Source: Paracoccus yeei ATCC BAA-599
GTDB lineage: Bacteria; Pseudomonadota; Alphaproteobacteria; Rhodobacterales; Rhodobacteraceae
Direction of reading: 5' to 3'
Assembly: GCF_000622145.1 (NCBI RefSeq)
Contig: NZ_JHWH01000002.1
Location: forward strand, 7,501 to 71,500
DNA length: 64,000 nt
The notes under the pieces were generated by a model, which did not search any database, was not told where the DNA came from, and saw only the letters and a program-made list of their open reading frames with translations. Position 1 is the stretch's first letter; the number at the start of each line of letters is the position of its first letter. A program made the translations under genes and the position numbers. This document shows, one piece after another, positions 9,077 to 17,601 of the stretch.

Positions 9077-10288
9077 TCAGGCCAGCGCCTTGTTCAGGTA
9101 TTCGTCGACCTTTTCCAGATACCCCATGGTGGTCAGCCACTTCTGGTCGGGCCCGACCAGCAGCGCCAGGTCCTTGGTCATGTAGCCGTCCTCGACGGTC
9201 TGCACGGTCACGCGCTCCAGCGTCTCGGCGAAGGTCTTCAGCGCCTCGTTGCCGTCCAGCTTCGCGCGGTGCTTGAGGCCGCCGGTCCAGGCAAAGATCG
9301 ACGCGATCGAGTTGGTCGAGGTCTGGTTGCCCTTCTGGTGCTCGCGGTAATGGCGCGTCACGGTGCCGTGCGCGGCCTCGGCCTCGACGGTCTTCCCGTC
9401 CGGCGTCATCAGCACCGAGGTCATCAGCCCGAGCGAGCCGAAACCCTGCGCGACGGTGTCCGACTGCACGTCGCCATCGTAGTTCTTGCAGGCCCAGACA
9501 TAGCCGCCCGACCATTTCAGCGCGCTGGCCACCATGTCGTCGATCAGCCGGTGTTCGTAATGGATGCCGGCGGCCTTGAACTTGTCCTGGAACTCTTCCT
9601 CATAGACCTTCTGGAACAGGTCCTTGAAGCGGCCGTCATAGGCTTTCAGGATGGTGTTCTTGGTGGACAGATAGACCGGCCAGCCCTTCATCAGGCCATA
9701 GTTCATGGACGACCGGGCAAAGTCGATGATCGACTGGTCCAGGTTGTACATGCCCATGACGACGCCGGAACCGGGCGACTGGAACACCTCGCGCTCGATC
9801 ACCTCGCCATCCTCGCCGACGAATTTCAGCGTCAGCGTGCCCTTGCCGGGGAAGCGGAAATCGGTCGCGCGGTACTGGTCGCCGAAGGCGTGGCGGCCGA
9901 CGACGATGGGCTGGGTCCAGCCGGGAACCAGGCGCGGCACGTTCTTGCAGATGATCGGCTCACGGAAGATGACGCCGCCCAGGATGTTGCGGATGGTACC
10001 GTTGGGCGATTTCCACATCTGCTTCAGGCCGAATTCCTCGACCCGCTGCTCATCGGGGGTGATGGTGGCGCATTTCACGCCGACGCCGTACTGCTTGATG
10101 GCGTTGGCCGCGTCCACGGTGATCTGGTCGTTGGTGCGGTCGCGCTCCTCGATGCCCAGGTCGTAGTATTTCAGGTCGATGTCCAGATAGGGAAGGATCA
10201 GCTTTTGCTTGATGAAGTCCCAGATGATCCGGGTCATCTCGTCGCCGTCGAGTTCGACGACGGGGTTCTCTACCTTGATCTTCGACAT
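9077..10288 (-). CDS. icd: NADP-dependent isocitrate dehydrogenase
   Basis: The TCA-cycle enzyme oxidises isocitrate to 2-oxoglutarate. The 403-residue protein is of the eukaryotic-like homodimeric type common in alphaproteobacteria: it starts [21 protein letters not shown], carries the substrate-binding [12 protein letters not shown] segment (about residue 94) and the metal/substrate aspartates in [10 protein letters not shown]. The second coenzyme segment, [17 protein letters not shown], matches the NADP-specific form. It is a single gene with about 90 bp of leader. Confidence 0.96.
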   Translation of the reverse strand: MSKIKVENPVVELDGDEMTRIIWDFIKQKLILPYLDIDLKYYDLGIEERDRTNDQITVDAANAIKQYGVGVKCATITPDEQRVEEFGLKQMWKSPNGTIRNILGGVIFREPIICKNVPRLVPGWTQPIVVGRHAFGDQYRATDFRFPGKGTLTLKFVGEDGEVIEREVFQSPGSGVVMGMYNLDQSIIDFARSSMNYGLMKGWPVYLSTKNTILKAYDGRFKDLFQKVYEEEFQDKFKAAGIHYEHRLIDDMVASALKWSGGYVWACKNYDGDVQSDTVAQGFGSLGLMTSVLMTPDGKTVEAEAAHGTVTRHYREHQKGNQTSTNSIASIFAWTGGLKHRAKLDGNEALKTFAETLERVTVQTVEDGYMTKDLALLVGPDQKWLTTMGYLEKVDEYLNKALA

Positions 10289-10382
10289 GGGTGGTCCCTT
10301 CGGTTAGGATTCGGCTGACCGCCCTATAGCGAGAAAGAACGCCAAAGGAAAGGCTGGTATGCGATTGCATACAGTCCCCGGC

Positions 10383-11507
10383 CTACCGGGCGAAAAACCC
10401 CCGCGCGCTTTCGTCCAGCCAGGTCCACAGGGTCGGTGCGCCCCGCTGGATGCGCAGGCCCACGCGCTCGACCAGCTGCTCATAGGTCACGCGGTATTCG
10501 ATCCAGGAGCCGCCGCCGCAGGCGATGTTCTGCATGACCGGCTGGGCCCGGTCCAGAGACTTGGCAAAGACCGCATCCGGGGTCTCGTTCGCCTCGAACT
10601 CGGCCCAAAGCGCATGCAGCTCGGCTTTCAGCGGCTGGGGCAGCAGGCCGAACAGCCGTTCGGCGGCGGCCTCCTCGGCGGCCAGTTGGGCCGCGCCATG
10701 GAGCGCGGCGCCGTTCAGCGCATGGATCGGCACGTCGCCCGCGTCGATCTCGACCAGATCGTGCAGGATCAGCATGCGGATGACCCGGCCGATGTCCACC
10801 TCGGGCCCCGCGACGGGCGCCATGACTAGCGCGTAAAGCGCCAGGTGCCAGCTGTGTTCGGCGCTGTTTTCCCGGCGGGAGCCGTCGCAAAGCGTACTGG
10901 CGCGCAGCACCGACTTCAGCCGGTCGGCCTCGGCCAGAAAGGCCAGGCGGCCTGCCAGACCGTCGGGCGGAGGGGTGCCGTCCAGCATCCCCTGCCCCGC
11001 CGCCATCGCCTCGGGCCACTCCTGCCACAGCCGGGCGCAGCGGCCGCGCGTCATGTTGTCGCGGGCGATGCCCAGATGGCCGGGCAGCGGCCGGGGCGCG
11101 GACAGGACCTGGAACAACGGCTGGACGTGGTCCATGCGCTTGGCGAAACGGGCGTCGGGGGTCAGGGCGGCCTCGAACTCCTGCCACAGCGCCAGCAGGC
11201 GCGCGCCATCCGGCAGCAGGCCGAACAGGCGGCAGGCGGCGGCACGTTCCGCCGCCTCGACCGCGGCCGCGTCGTGGTCCAGGTGGATCGGGTGGTCGCC
11301 GCAGTCGATCTCGACCAGATCGTGCAGCAGGATCATCGCGATGGCCCGGTCCGAGCCGCCGAAGACCAGCGCGTAAAGCGCGACGTGCCAGCTGTGCTCG
11401 GCGCTGTTCTCGGGCCGCGACAGGTCCATCAGCACGTTCGCCCGCTCGACCGACTTCAGCCGGTCGGCCTCGGTCAGGAAGGCGAAGCGAGCCGTCAGGT
11501 CCGACAT
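10383..11507 (-). CDS. tandem HD-domain phosphohydrolase (duplicated YfbR-like domain)
   Basis: The protein consists of two copies of the same HD domain in one chain. Each copy opens with a LAFLxEADRLKSVxRA segment (residues 8-24 and about 182-198) and carries the HD-family signature NSAEHSWHxALYAL followed by LLHDLVEID (copy 1) or LILHDLVEIDAGD (copy 2). All metal-binding His and Asp residues appear intact in both halves. Single-domain relatives hydrolyse deoxynucleoside 5'-monophosphates; the substrate here is unproven. It begins 3 bp after the stop of the upstream hydrolase, so the two are probably co-transcribed. Confidence 0.85.
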   Translation of the reverse strand: MSDLTARFAFLTEADRLKSVERANVLMDLSRPENSAEHSWHVALYALVFGGSDRAIAMILLHDLVEIDCGDHPIHLDHDAAAVEAAERAAACRLFGLLPDGARLLALWQEFEAALTPDARFAKRMDHVQPLFQVLSAPRPLPGHLGIARDNMTRGRCARLWQEWPEAMAAGQGMLDGTPPPDGLAGRLAFLAEADRLKSVLRASTLCDGSRRENSAEHSWHLALYALVMAPVAGPEVDIGRVIRMLILHDLVEIDAGDVPIHALNGAALHGAAQLAAEEAAAERLFGLLPQPLKAELHALWAEFEANETPDAVFAKSLDRAQPVMQNIACGGGSWIEYRVTYEQLVERVGLRIQRGAPTLWTWLDESARGFFAR

Positions 11508-11510
11508 GGC

Positions 11511-12170
11511 CTAGCGCGTGCTTTCGGTCAGCCGGCGGCGGACATAGGTCTGCACCTTGTCGATCATCGGCTTCATGTGCACCTCGTCGTCGCGGAAGAA
11601 ATGGTCCGCGCCCTCGATCTCCTCGTGGGTAATGGTGATGCCCTTCTGCTCGCGCAGCTTGCCGACCAGGGTGTGGGTGTCCTTGGGCGGCGCCACGCGG
11701 TCGGCGGTGCCGTTGATGATCAGCCCCGAGGACGGGCACGGCGCAAGGAAGCTGAAATCGTACATGTTCGCCGGCGGCGCCACGCTGATGAAGCCGGTGA
11801 TTTCCGGGCGGCGCATCAGCAGCTGCATGCCGATCCAGGCGCCGAAGGAAAAGCCCGCGACCCAGCAATGCTTGCTGTTGGGGTTCATCGCCTGCAGGTA
11901 ATCCAGCGCCGAGGCGGCGTCGCTGAGTTCGCCGATGCCCTGGTCGAATTCGCCCTGGCTTCGGCCCACGCCGCGAAAGTTGAACCGCATGACGGTGAAA
12001 CCCATGCGGTGAAAGGCATAGTGCAGGTTATAGACGACCCGGTTGTTCATCGTCCCGCCGTATTGCGGATGCGGGTGCAGCACGATGGCGATGGGCGCGT
12101 CGGGATTGGCCTGCGCGTGGTAACGCCCCTCGAGACGACCGTCGGGACCGGGGAAAATCAGTTCGGGCAT
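11511..12170 (-). CDS. alpha/beta hydrolase of the dienelactone-hydrolase-like (YfhR-type) group
   Basis: This 219-residue cytoplasmic protein has the alpha/beta hydrolase core: an oxyanion region at LHPHPQYGGTMNN (about residue 32), FNFRGVGRSQGEFD, the nucleophile elbow GFSFGA (about residue 107), an acid in NGTADRVAPP and the histidine in EGADHFF. The HPHPxxGGxMxN motif is typical of a widespread proteobacterial family of uncharacterised hydrolases. It is the first gene of a probable two-gene unit with the HD protein and is divergent from iscR across 169 bp. Confidence 0.85.
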   Translation of the reverse strand: MPELIFPGPDGRLEGRYHAQANPDAPIAIVLHPHPQYGGTMNNRVVYNLHYAFHRMGFTVMRFNFRGVGRSQGEFDQGIGELSDAASALDYLQAMNPNSKHCWVAGFSFGAWIGMQLLMRRPEITGFISVAPPANMYDFSFLAPCPSSGLIINGTADRVAPPKDTHTLVGKLREQKGITITHEEIEGADHFFRDDEVHMKPMIDKVQTYVRRRLTESTR

Positions 12171-12195
12171 GGGCTTCCTTTGAAACTCGGGTTTC

Positions 12196-12224
12196 TTGAC
12201 CCTGTGGCGGCTGGGCTCTAGATC
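12196..12224 (+). promoter_or_regulatory. candidate promoter for iscR
   Basis: TTGACC (12196-12201) and TAGATC (12219-12224) are 17 bp apart, about 115 bp before the iscR ATG. No clear iron-responsive operator could be assigned by eye. Confidence 0.3.
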
Positions 12225-12339
12225 GTCAATCTGGGAAGCGCGGCTGAATCAGGCAAGACCGGGCACCGGCAAGACGCAGTCATGCACGGCGCTGGCGGAT
12301 TAGCTTGATCCCTGTCTTGCGTCAACAAGGGAGACCGGG

Positions 12340-12798
12340 ATGAAACTGTCCACAAAGGGCCGCTATGCAATGGTCGCGCTGGTCGATCTGGCCATCGCCA
12401 AGGGCGACGACCTGACCTCGCTGGCCGAGATTTCCAAGCGCCAGGACATCTCGCTGCCCTATCTTGAACAGCTGTTCGTGCGGCTGCGGCGCGCCGGGCT
12501 GGTGGAATCGGTGCGCGGCCCCGGCGGCGGCTATCGCCTGGCGCGGGCCCCCGAAACGATCCGCGTGGCCGACATCCTGGGCGCGGTGGACGAAACCGTC
12601 AGCGCGCTGCACATCGGCGCGGGGGCCTCGGGCGGGATCTCGGGCTCGCGCGCGCAGACCCTGTCGAACCGGCTGTGGGAGGGGCTGTCGGCGCATGTCT
12701 ATGTGTTCCTGCACAACCACACCCTGGCGGACGTGGCCAAGAACCAGTTGCTGCCCTGCCCCGCCCTGCCCAAGATCCTGTCCATCGTGGACGACTAG
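12340..12798 (+). CDS. iscR: Rrf2-family iron-sulfur cluster regulator IscR (single-cysteine type)
   Basis: The 152-residue regulator starts MKLSTKGRYAMVALVDLA, the conserved IscR winged-helix opening, and continues through ISLPYLEQLF and RGPGGGYRLA, the recognition region. The three-cysteine ligand cluster of E. coli IscR (near residues 92-106) is absent; the corresponding stretch is GAGASGGISGSRAQTLS. The only cysteine is near the C-terminus in LLPCPALPK. This matches the Rhodobacter sphaeroides IscR, a repressor of Fe-S assembly genes that binds its cluster with unusual ligands. GGGAG precedes the ATG. No suf or isc assembly gene follows; the next gene is convergent. Confidence 0.9.
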   Translation: MKLSTKGRYAMVALVDLAIAKGDDLTSLAEISKRQDISLPYLEQLFVRLRRAGLVESVRGPGGGYRLARAPETIRVADILGAVDETVSALHIGAGASGGISGSRAQTLSNRLWEGLSAHVYVFLHNHTLADVAKNQLLPCPALPKILSIVDD

Positions 12799-12826
12799 GC
12801 CGCGCCCCCCCGTGGGGGGCGCGCGG
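12799..12826. terminator. strong bidirectional hairpin between convergent genes
   Basis: An almost perfect GC-only inverted repeat (CCGCGCCCCCC ... GGGGGGCGCG) lies directly after the iscR stop and just before the stop of the convergent VaFE-like gene. There is no U-tract on the plus strand. The position and symmetry suggest it ends transcription from both sides. Confidence 0.6.
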
Positions 12827-12831
12827 CAATC

Positions 12832-13752
12832 CTATTGTTCGGGCAGGTCTTCGAACAGCGTGCCGATGGCGACGGTCTTTTCCGGGACGTTCAGGTTCGG
12901 GTCAGAGGCGATCATCACCGGATTGGGCGCATCGGGCAGGATCGACAGGATGCCATTCTGGCCGATCGCCACGCGCTTCTGGTGATAAAGCCCGACCGAG
13001 GGCATCAGCGCGACACCCTCGAACCCTTCGGGAACAGTGAATTCCAAGGTCACGGTGCCGTTCTTGCCCTCGGGCTTGTATTCCGGGATGGCGGCATAGA
13101 TCCCGGTCGACTGGCCGCTGGTCTTCATCAGCTCGCCCCACAGGGTGTAGGGATAGCCCTCGACCAGGTTTTCGTATGTCACCTCGGCCACGATCCTGCC
13201 GCCCTCGCCCGGCAGCGCCCGGTCGCCGTCCGCGGCGTCCTTGGCGGTCACCGCGATGCGCTGGATCGCGTGGACCTGCACCACCGTCGCCGCGCTTTCG
13301 GTGTCGCGGATCTGGGCGATGGGCGTGGCATCGGCCAGGTTCGCGGCATCGACCTTGCCGTCGTAAAGCGTCAGGTAGACGGCATAGTCGATATTGTAGC
13401 GGGTGCGGTTCTGCGGCACCGGGAACAGAAGGCTGGTCTTGCCGCTGGCCGCCTCGGGCGTCAGTTCGGCAAAGGCGGGCTCGCCCACCAGCCGCTGCTC
13501 GCCTATGTGATAAAGCTGCGCGACCAGGGTATAGGTCCGGCCAGGCACCAGCCCCTCATACGCCACATCGTCGCGGGCGATGCCGCCGGTGCGCATGAAG
13601 AAGCGGTTGTCGTCGGAATCCTCGACCACGGTGCTGGTCAGCGTGACCGCGCCGTCCTGGGCCAGGGCCGGGTGAACAAGGCCGGCAAGCGCCAGCACGG
13701 CGGCGGCGGCGATCCTGCGGGCATGAGGTCTGATATGTGCATCTTGTGTCAT
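12832..13752 (-). CDS. secreted protein with two VaFE-like repeats
   Basis: A 306-residue protein with a Sec signal peptide (hydrophobic stretch ending HPALAQ, cleavage near residue 31). The mature part is two similar beta-sandwich modules. Each contains a VaFE-type pattern: GLVPGRTYTLVAQL in module 1 and VTYENLVEGYPYTLWGEL in module 2, followed by a stretch ending in a hydrophobic LFPVPQ or LEFTVPEGFEG strand. VaFE repeats are best known from Gram-positive surface pilin-like adhesins. There is no LPXTG or anchor, so a periplasmic or secreted protein is likely. The function is unknown and the family link is by eye. Confidence 0.65.
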   Translation of the reverse strand: MTQDAHIRPHARRIAAAAVLALAGLVHPALAQDGAVTLTSTVVEDSDDNRFFMRTGGIARDDVAYEGLVPGRTYTLVAQLYHIGEQRLVGEPAFAELTPEAASGKTSLLFPVPQNRTRYNIDYAVYLTLYDGKVDAANLADATPIAQIRDTESAATVVQVHAIQRIAVTAKDAADGDRALPGEGGRIVAEVTYENLVEGYPYTLWGELMKTSGQSTGIYAAIPEYKPEGKNGTVTLEFTVPEGFEGVALMPSVGLYHQKRVAIGQNGILSILPDAPNPVMIASDPNLNVPEKTVAIGTLFEDLPEQ

Positions 13753-13915
13753 GCGGCCCCGCTAGCCAGATCGGCCGAGTCGGTTCAAGCCGGTTGTTCC
13801 CGTGCAGGCGGCGCGGCGCCGACCCCGCCGGCATCTCCGGCGATATCCGGCTGATCCGCAGCACGCCCCCGACCCGCCCGCCATCCGTCCGGGCCGTCAT
13901 GGTCACGTCACCATT

Positions 13916-13934
13916 CCTTGCGAAATCCGCAAGG
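13916..13934. promoter_or_regulatory. small inverted repeat upstream of the polyamine operon
   Basis: CCTTGCG and CGCAAGG are separated by five bases, about 50 bp before the decarboxylase ATG. This could be an operator or leader hairpin; no binding family can be named. Confidence 0.25.
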
Positions 13935-13984
13935 TGCCCCTAAATGAGCCACTTCATCCGCCCCGCCCCCTTACGAGGACCGCC

Positions 13985-15091
13985 ATGCCCGATCTGCAAA
14001 CGCCCCATTACCTGATCGACCTGGCGCGGCTGCGGGTGAACATGGAACGCATCCAGACCCTGCGCCAGCAGTCCGGCGCCAAATGCCTGCTGGCGCTGAA
14101 ATGCTTCGCGACCTGGTCGGTCTTCGACGTCATGCGGCCGTTCATGGACGGCACCACCTCGTCCAGCCTGTACGAACTGCGGCTGGGACACGAGGAGTTC
14201 GGCGGCGAGACCCATGCCTATTCCGTCGCCTGGGCCGATCACGAGATCGACGAGGCGCTGGGTTACGCCGACAAGATCATCTTCAACTCGCTGGGCCAGC
14301 TGGATCGGTTCGGCGCCCGCGCCAGGGATCGCGGCATCGCCATGGGCCTGCGGCTGAACCCGCGCTTTTCGACCAGCGGCTTCGACCTGGCCGACCCGGC
14401 GCGCCCCTTCTCGCGCCTGGGGGAATGGGACCTGCCGCGTCTGGAATCCGCGCTCGACCGCATCAACGGCGTGATGATCCACTACAACTGCGAAAACCGC
14501 GACTTCGACCTGTTCGATGCGCAGCTGTCGCGGATCGAGGCCGAGTTCGGGGACTTCCTGGAAAAGCTCGACTGGGTATCGCTGGGCGGCGGCATCCACT
14601 TTACCGGCGACGACTATCCGCTGGACCGGCTGGCCGCGCGGCTGCGCGCCTTTCAGGAGCGGTTCGGCGTCCAGCTTTACCTGGAACCGGGCGAGGCCAG
14701 CATCACCAAGGCCGCCAGCCTGGAAGTCACGGTGCTGGACCTGATCCACAACGGCAAGGACGTGGCCATCGTGGACAGTTCCATCGAGGCGCATATGCTG
14801 GACCTGCTGATCTATCGCGAAACCGCCAAGCTGCCGCAGGAGGGCGAGCACGCCTATCAGGTCGCGGGCAAGACCTGCCTGGCCGGCGACATCTTCGGCG
14901 AGGCGCGCTTTCCCGCCCCCCTGAAGGTCGGCGACCGCATCAGCATCGCGGATGCCGCGGGCTACACGATGGTCAAGAAGAACTGGTTCAACGGCGTCGC
15001 CATGCCCGCAATCGCGATCCGGGACGAAAACGGCACGATCCGCGAGGCGCGCCGCTTCGGCTATGACGATTACAAGGCCAGCCTGTCCTGA
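13985..15091 (+). CDS. nspC: carboxynorspermidine/carboxyspermidine decarboxylase
   Basis: This PLP enzyme removes the carboxyl group from carboxynorspermidine or carboxyspermidine, the last step of the aspartate-semialdehyde route to triamines. The 368-residue protein is an alanine-racemase-fold decarboxylase: the PLP lysine is in LLALKCFATWSVF (about residue 42), with the GGGIHFTGDDYP phosphate-binding region, the LEPGEAS motif and KTCLAGDIFGE near the dimer active site. The ATG at 13985 follows GAGGA by a few bases. The frame extends upstream without a better start. It is followed 37 bp later by the dehydrogenase of the same pathway. Confidence 0.92.
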   Translation: MPDLQTPHYLIDLARLRVNMERIQTLRQQSGAKCLLALKCFATWSVFDVMRPFMDGTTSSSLYELRLGHEEFGGETHAYSVAWADHEIDEALGYADKIIFNSLGQLDRFGARARDRGIAMGLRLNPRFSTSGFDLADPARPFSRLGEWDLPRLESALDRINGVMIHYNCENRDFDLFDAQLSRIEAEFGDFLEKLDWVSLGGGIHFTGDDYPLDRLAARLRAFQERFGVQLYLEPGEASITKAASLEVTVLDLIHNGKDVAIVDSSIEAHMLDLLIYRETAKLPQEGEHAYQVAGKTCLAGDIFGEARFPAPLKVGDRISIADAAGYTMVKKNWFNGVAMPAIAIRDENGTIREARRFGYDDYKASLS

Positions 15092-15128
15092 CAGGCGCCC
15101 CCCTTCCCTGCCCGAAAAGGAGATCGAA

Positions 15129-16352
15129 TTGCCCAAGAACGTGCTCATCATCGGCGCCGGCGGCGTCGCGCAGGTGGTCGCGCATAAGCTGGCGCAGAAC
15201 GCCCGCGAATTCGGAACGCTGCATATCGCCAGCCGCACTGTCTCCAAGGCCGAGCAGATCGCCGCGAGCATCCGTGACAAGGGCCATTCGGTCGCATTCA
15301 CCGCCCATCCGCTGGACGCCATGGACAGCGCCGCCGTCGCCGCGCTGATCCGCAAGATCGACGCGGGCATCGTCATCAACGTGGGCTCGGCCTTCGTCAA
15401 CATGACGGTGCTGCAGGGCTGCATCGACGCGGGCGCGGCCTATATCGACACCGCCATCCACGAGGACCCCAAGAAAGTCTGCGAAACCCCGCCCTGGTAC
15501 GGCAATTACGAATGGAAGCGGCGCGAGGACGTGGCCAAGGCCGGGATCACCGCGATCCTGGGCGCGGGCTTCGACCCCGGCGTGGTCAATGCCTATGCCC
15601 GTCTGGCCGAGGACGAGTATTTCGACAAGATCGACTCGATCGACATCGTCGACATCAACGCCGGTAGCCACGGCCGCTATTTTGCCACCAACTTCGACCC
15701 CGAGATCAACTTCCGCGAATTCACCGGCACGGTCTATTCCTGGCAGAATGGCGCCTGGCAGGAAAACAGGATGTTCGAGGTCGGCCGCGAATGGGACTTG
15801 CCCGTGGTCGGCAAGCAGACCGCCTATCTGTCGGGCCATGACGAGGTGCACAGCCTGTCGGCCCGCTACAAGGACGCCGACGTGCGCTTCTGGATGGGCT
15901 TCGGCGACCATTACATCAATGTCTTTACCGTCCTGCAGAACCTCGGGCTTCTCTCCGAACAGCCGGTGAAAACCGCCGAGGGGCTCGAGGTCGTGCCGCT
16001 GAAGGTGGTCAAGGCCGTGCTGCCCGACCCGGCAAGCCTGGCGCCCGACTATCAGGGCAAGACCTGCATCGGCGATCTGGTCAAGGGCACCCGCGACGGC
16101 AAGCCGGGCGAGGTCTTCATCTACAACGTCGCCGACCACAAGGAAGCCTATCAGGAAGTGGGCAGCCAGGGCATCAGCTATACCGCGGGCGTTCCCCCGG
16201 TCGCCGCCGCCATCCTGATCGCGCGCGGACCCTGGGACGTCAGGAAGATGGCCAATGTCGAGGACCTGCCCGCCCGTCCCTTCCTGGAACTGCTGGGCGA
16301 GCTTGGCCTGCCCACGCGGGTGATCGACGCCACCGGCGACCATCCGCTGTAA
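15129..16352 (+). CDS. carboxynorspermidine dehydrogenase (saccharopine dehydrogenase family), TTG start
   Basis: This enzyme reductively condenses aspartate semialdehyde with a diamine to give carboxy(nor)spermidine, using NAD(P)H. The N-terminal Rossmann motif VLIIGAGGVAQVVAHK starts at residue 4. A conserved AYIDTAIHEDP and ILGAGFDPGVVNAYA follow, as in this subfamily of saccharopine dehydrogenases. The start is the TTG at 15129: AAGGAGA at 15117-15123 is a near-perfect ribosome site and no ATG lies nearby in frame. The product is 407 residues. It forms an operon with nspC and probably supplies spermidine or homospermidine-like triamines. Confidence 0.9.
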   Translation: MPKNVLIIGAGGVAQVVAHKLAQNAREFGTLHIASRTVSKAEQIAASIRDKGHSVAFTAHPLDAMDSAAVAALIRKIDAGIVINVGSAFVNMTVLQGCIDAGAAYIDTAIHEDPKKVCETPPWYGNYEWKRREDVAKAGITAILGAGFDPGVVNAYARLAEDEYFDKIDSIDIVDINAGSHGRYFATNFDPEINFREFTGTVYSWQNGAWQENRMFEVGREWDLPVVGKQTAYLSGHDEVHSLSARYKDADVRFWMGFGDHYINVFTVLQNLGLLSEQPVKTAEGLEVVPLKVVKAVLPDPASLAPDYQGKTCIGDLVKGTRDGKPGEVFIYNVADHKEAYQEVGSQGISYTAGVPPVAAAILIARGPWDVRKMANVEDLPARPFLELLGELGLPTRVIDATGDHPL

Positions 16353-16383
16353 CGCCCCGGACCATCCGGGAAGCCTGTCGAAC

Positions 16384-16406
16384 CGCGCGGCCCGCCGGGC
16401 CGCGCG
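16384..16406 (+). terminator. hairpin after the polyamine operon
   Basis: A perfect 10-bp inverted repeat (CGCGCGGCCC / GGGCCGCGCG) with a 3-nt loop lies 32 bp after the dehydrogenase stop. It has no T-run, so it is either a weak intrinsic terminator or an RNA-stabilising end. Confidence 0.5.
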
Positions 16407-16470
16407 TGCCTATGGCGTGGCGGGGCAACACCTGTCATGATCGCGACATAAATCATCGTTGATTCGCGTC

Positions 16471-17499
16471 ATGCCCGATCCATCCGACATCCCCGCCTCC
16501 GGCAAGGCCCAAGCCTCCGCCCCGCGCCTGCGCATCGGCTTTCTGCTGGCGCCGCGCTTCACGCTGTCGGCCTTTGCCACGTTCGTCGACGTGCTGCGGC
16601 TGGCGGCCGACGACGGCGACGGCTCGCGCCCGATCCGGTGCCGCTGGGCGATCCTGTCCCATGACCTTGCGCCCGTGCAGTCGTCCTGCGGCATGCGGAT
16701 CGAGCCGGACGAGCGGCTGGGCGATCCGGGCCGCTTCGACTATATCATCACCGTGGGCGGGCTGATCGACGGCGGCGGCGGGCTGTCGCCGGAACAGAAC
16801 GCCTTCCTGCAAAAGGAGGCGGCGGCCAAGGTGGGGCTGGGCGGGCTGTGCACCGGGGTCTTCGCCCTGGCGCGGCTGGGGCTGATGGACGGCTATCGCT
16901 GCTGCGTCAGCTGGTTCCATCACCAGGATTTCCTGGCCGAATTCGACCGGATGCGCCCGGTCTCGGACCAGATCTTCGTCGTCGACCGCGACCGGCTGTC
17001 CTGTTCGGGGGGCGTCAGCGCAGCACATCTGGCGGCCTTCCTGATCGACCGCCATCTGGGCCGGGCGGCCGCGCGCAAGGCGCTGTCGATCCTGATGATC
17101 GACGAGCCGATGGAGGGCGACCGCCCCCAGCCCGGCCTGCCGCTGGAACTGAATGCCCGCGATCCTCTGGTGCGCCGCGCCCTGCTGGCGATGCAGCAGA
17201 ACCTGCATGCGCCCCTGCCCATCGCCCGCATCGCGCGCGACCTGGGCGTGGGCCGGCGCAAGCTGGAACGCCATTTCAACGCGGACCTGGGCCTGCCTCC
17301 GGCGGATGCTTCGGCGCGCATCCGGCTGGCGCAGGCGCGGATGCTGCTGGCCCGCACCGACCGCACCGTTACCCGCATCGCCGAGGAAACGGGTTTCTGC
17401 GACGCCTCGCACCTGATCCGCGTCTTTCGCGAAACCGAGGGGACGACCCCCGACCTGTGGCGGCAAGAGCGCGCGCGCAACCAGCCCGCCGAGGAATGA
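16471..17499 (+). CDS. GlxA-family AraC-type regulator (DJ-1/PfpI domain plus HTH)
   Basis: A 342-residue transcription factor. The N-terminal DJ-1/PfpI-like domain (residues 15-190) holds the GGLCTGVFALARLG nucleophile-elbow region with its cysteine. The C-terminal AraC HTH (about 225-325) has LPIARIARDLGVGRRKLERHF and TRIAEETGFCDASHLIRVFRE. This architecture is shared by GbdR, CdhR and ArgR, which sense betaine, carnitine or arginine. The ligand here is unknown, and no transport or catabolic genes adjoin it. The ATG at 16471 is preferred over a TTG at 16459. It is transcribed away from the polyamine operon hairpin. Confidence 0.85.
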   Translation: MPDPSDIPASGKAQASAPRLRIGFLLAPRFTLSAFATFVDVLRLAADDGDGSRPIRCRWAILSHDLAPVQSSCGMRIEPDERLGDPGRFDYIITVGGLIDGGGGLSPEQNAFLQKEAAAKVGLGGLCTGVFALARLGLMDGYRCCVSWFHHQDFLAEFDRMRPVSDQIFVVDRDRLSCSGGVSAAHLAAFLIDRHLGRAAARKALSILMIDEPMEGDRPQPGLPLELNARDPLVRRALLAMQQNLHAPLPIARIARDLGVGRRKLERHFNADLGLPPADASARIRLAQARMLLARTDRTVTRIAEETGFCDASHLIRVFRETEGTTPDLWRQERARNQPAEE

Positions 17500-17601
17500 C
17501 CGGAAAAATCCGTCCTTCGCCATTGCCTTGCTACGCAGGCTTGCCTTAACTCGACCCGCCCGGGGAAATCCCGCCCCGGTTGCGGATCGGAGGGCTATTT
17601 C

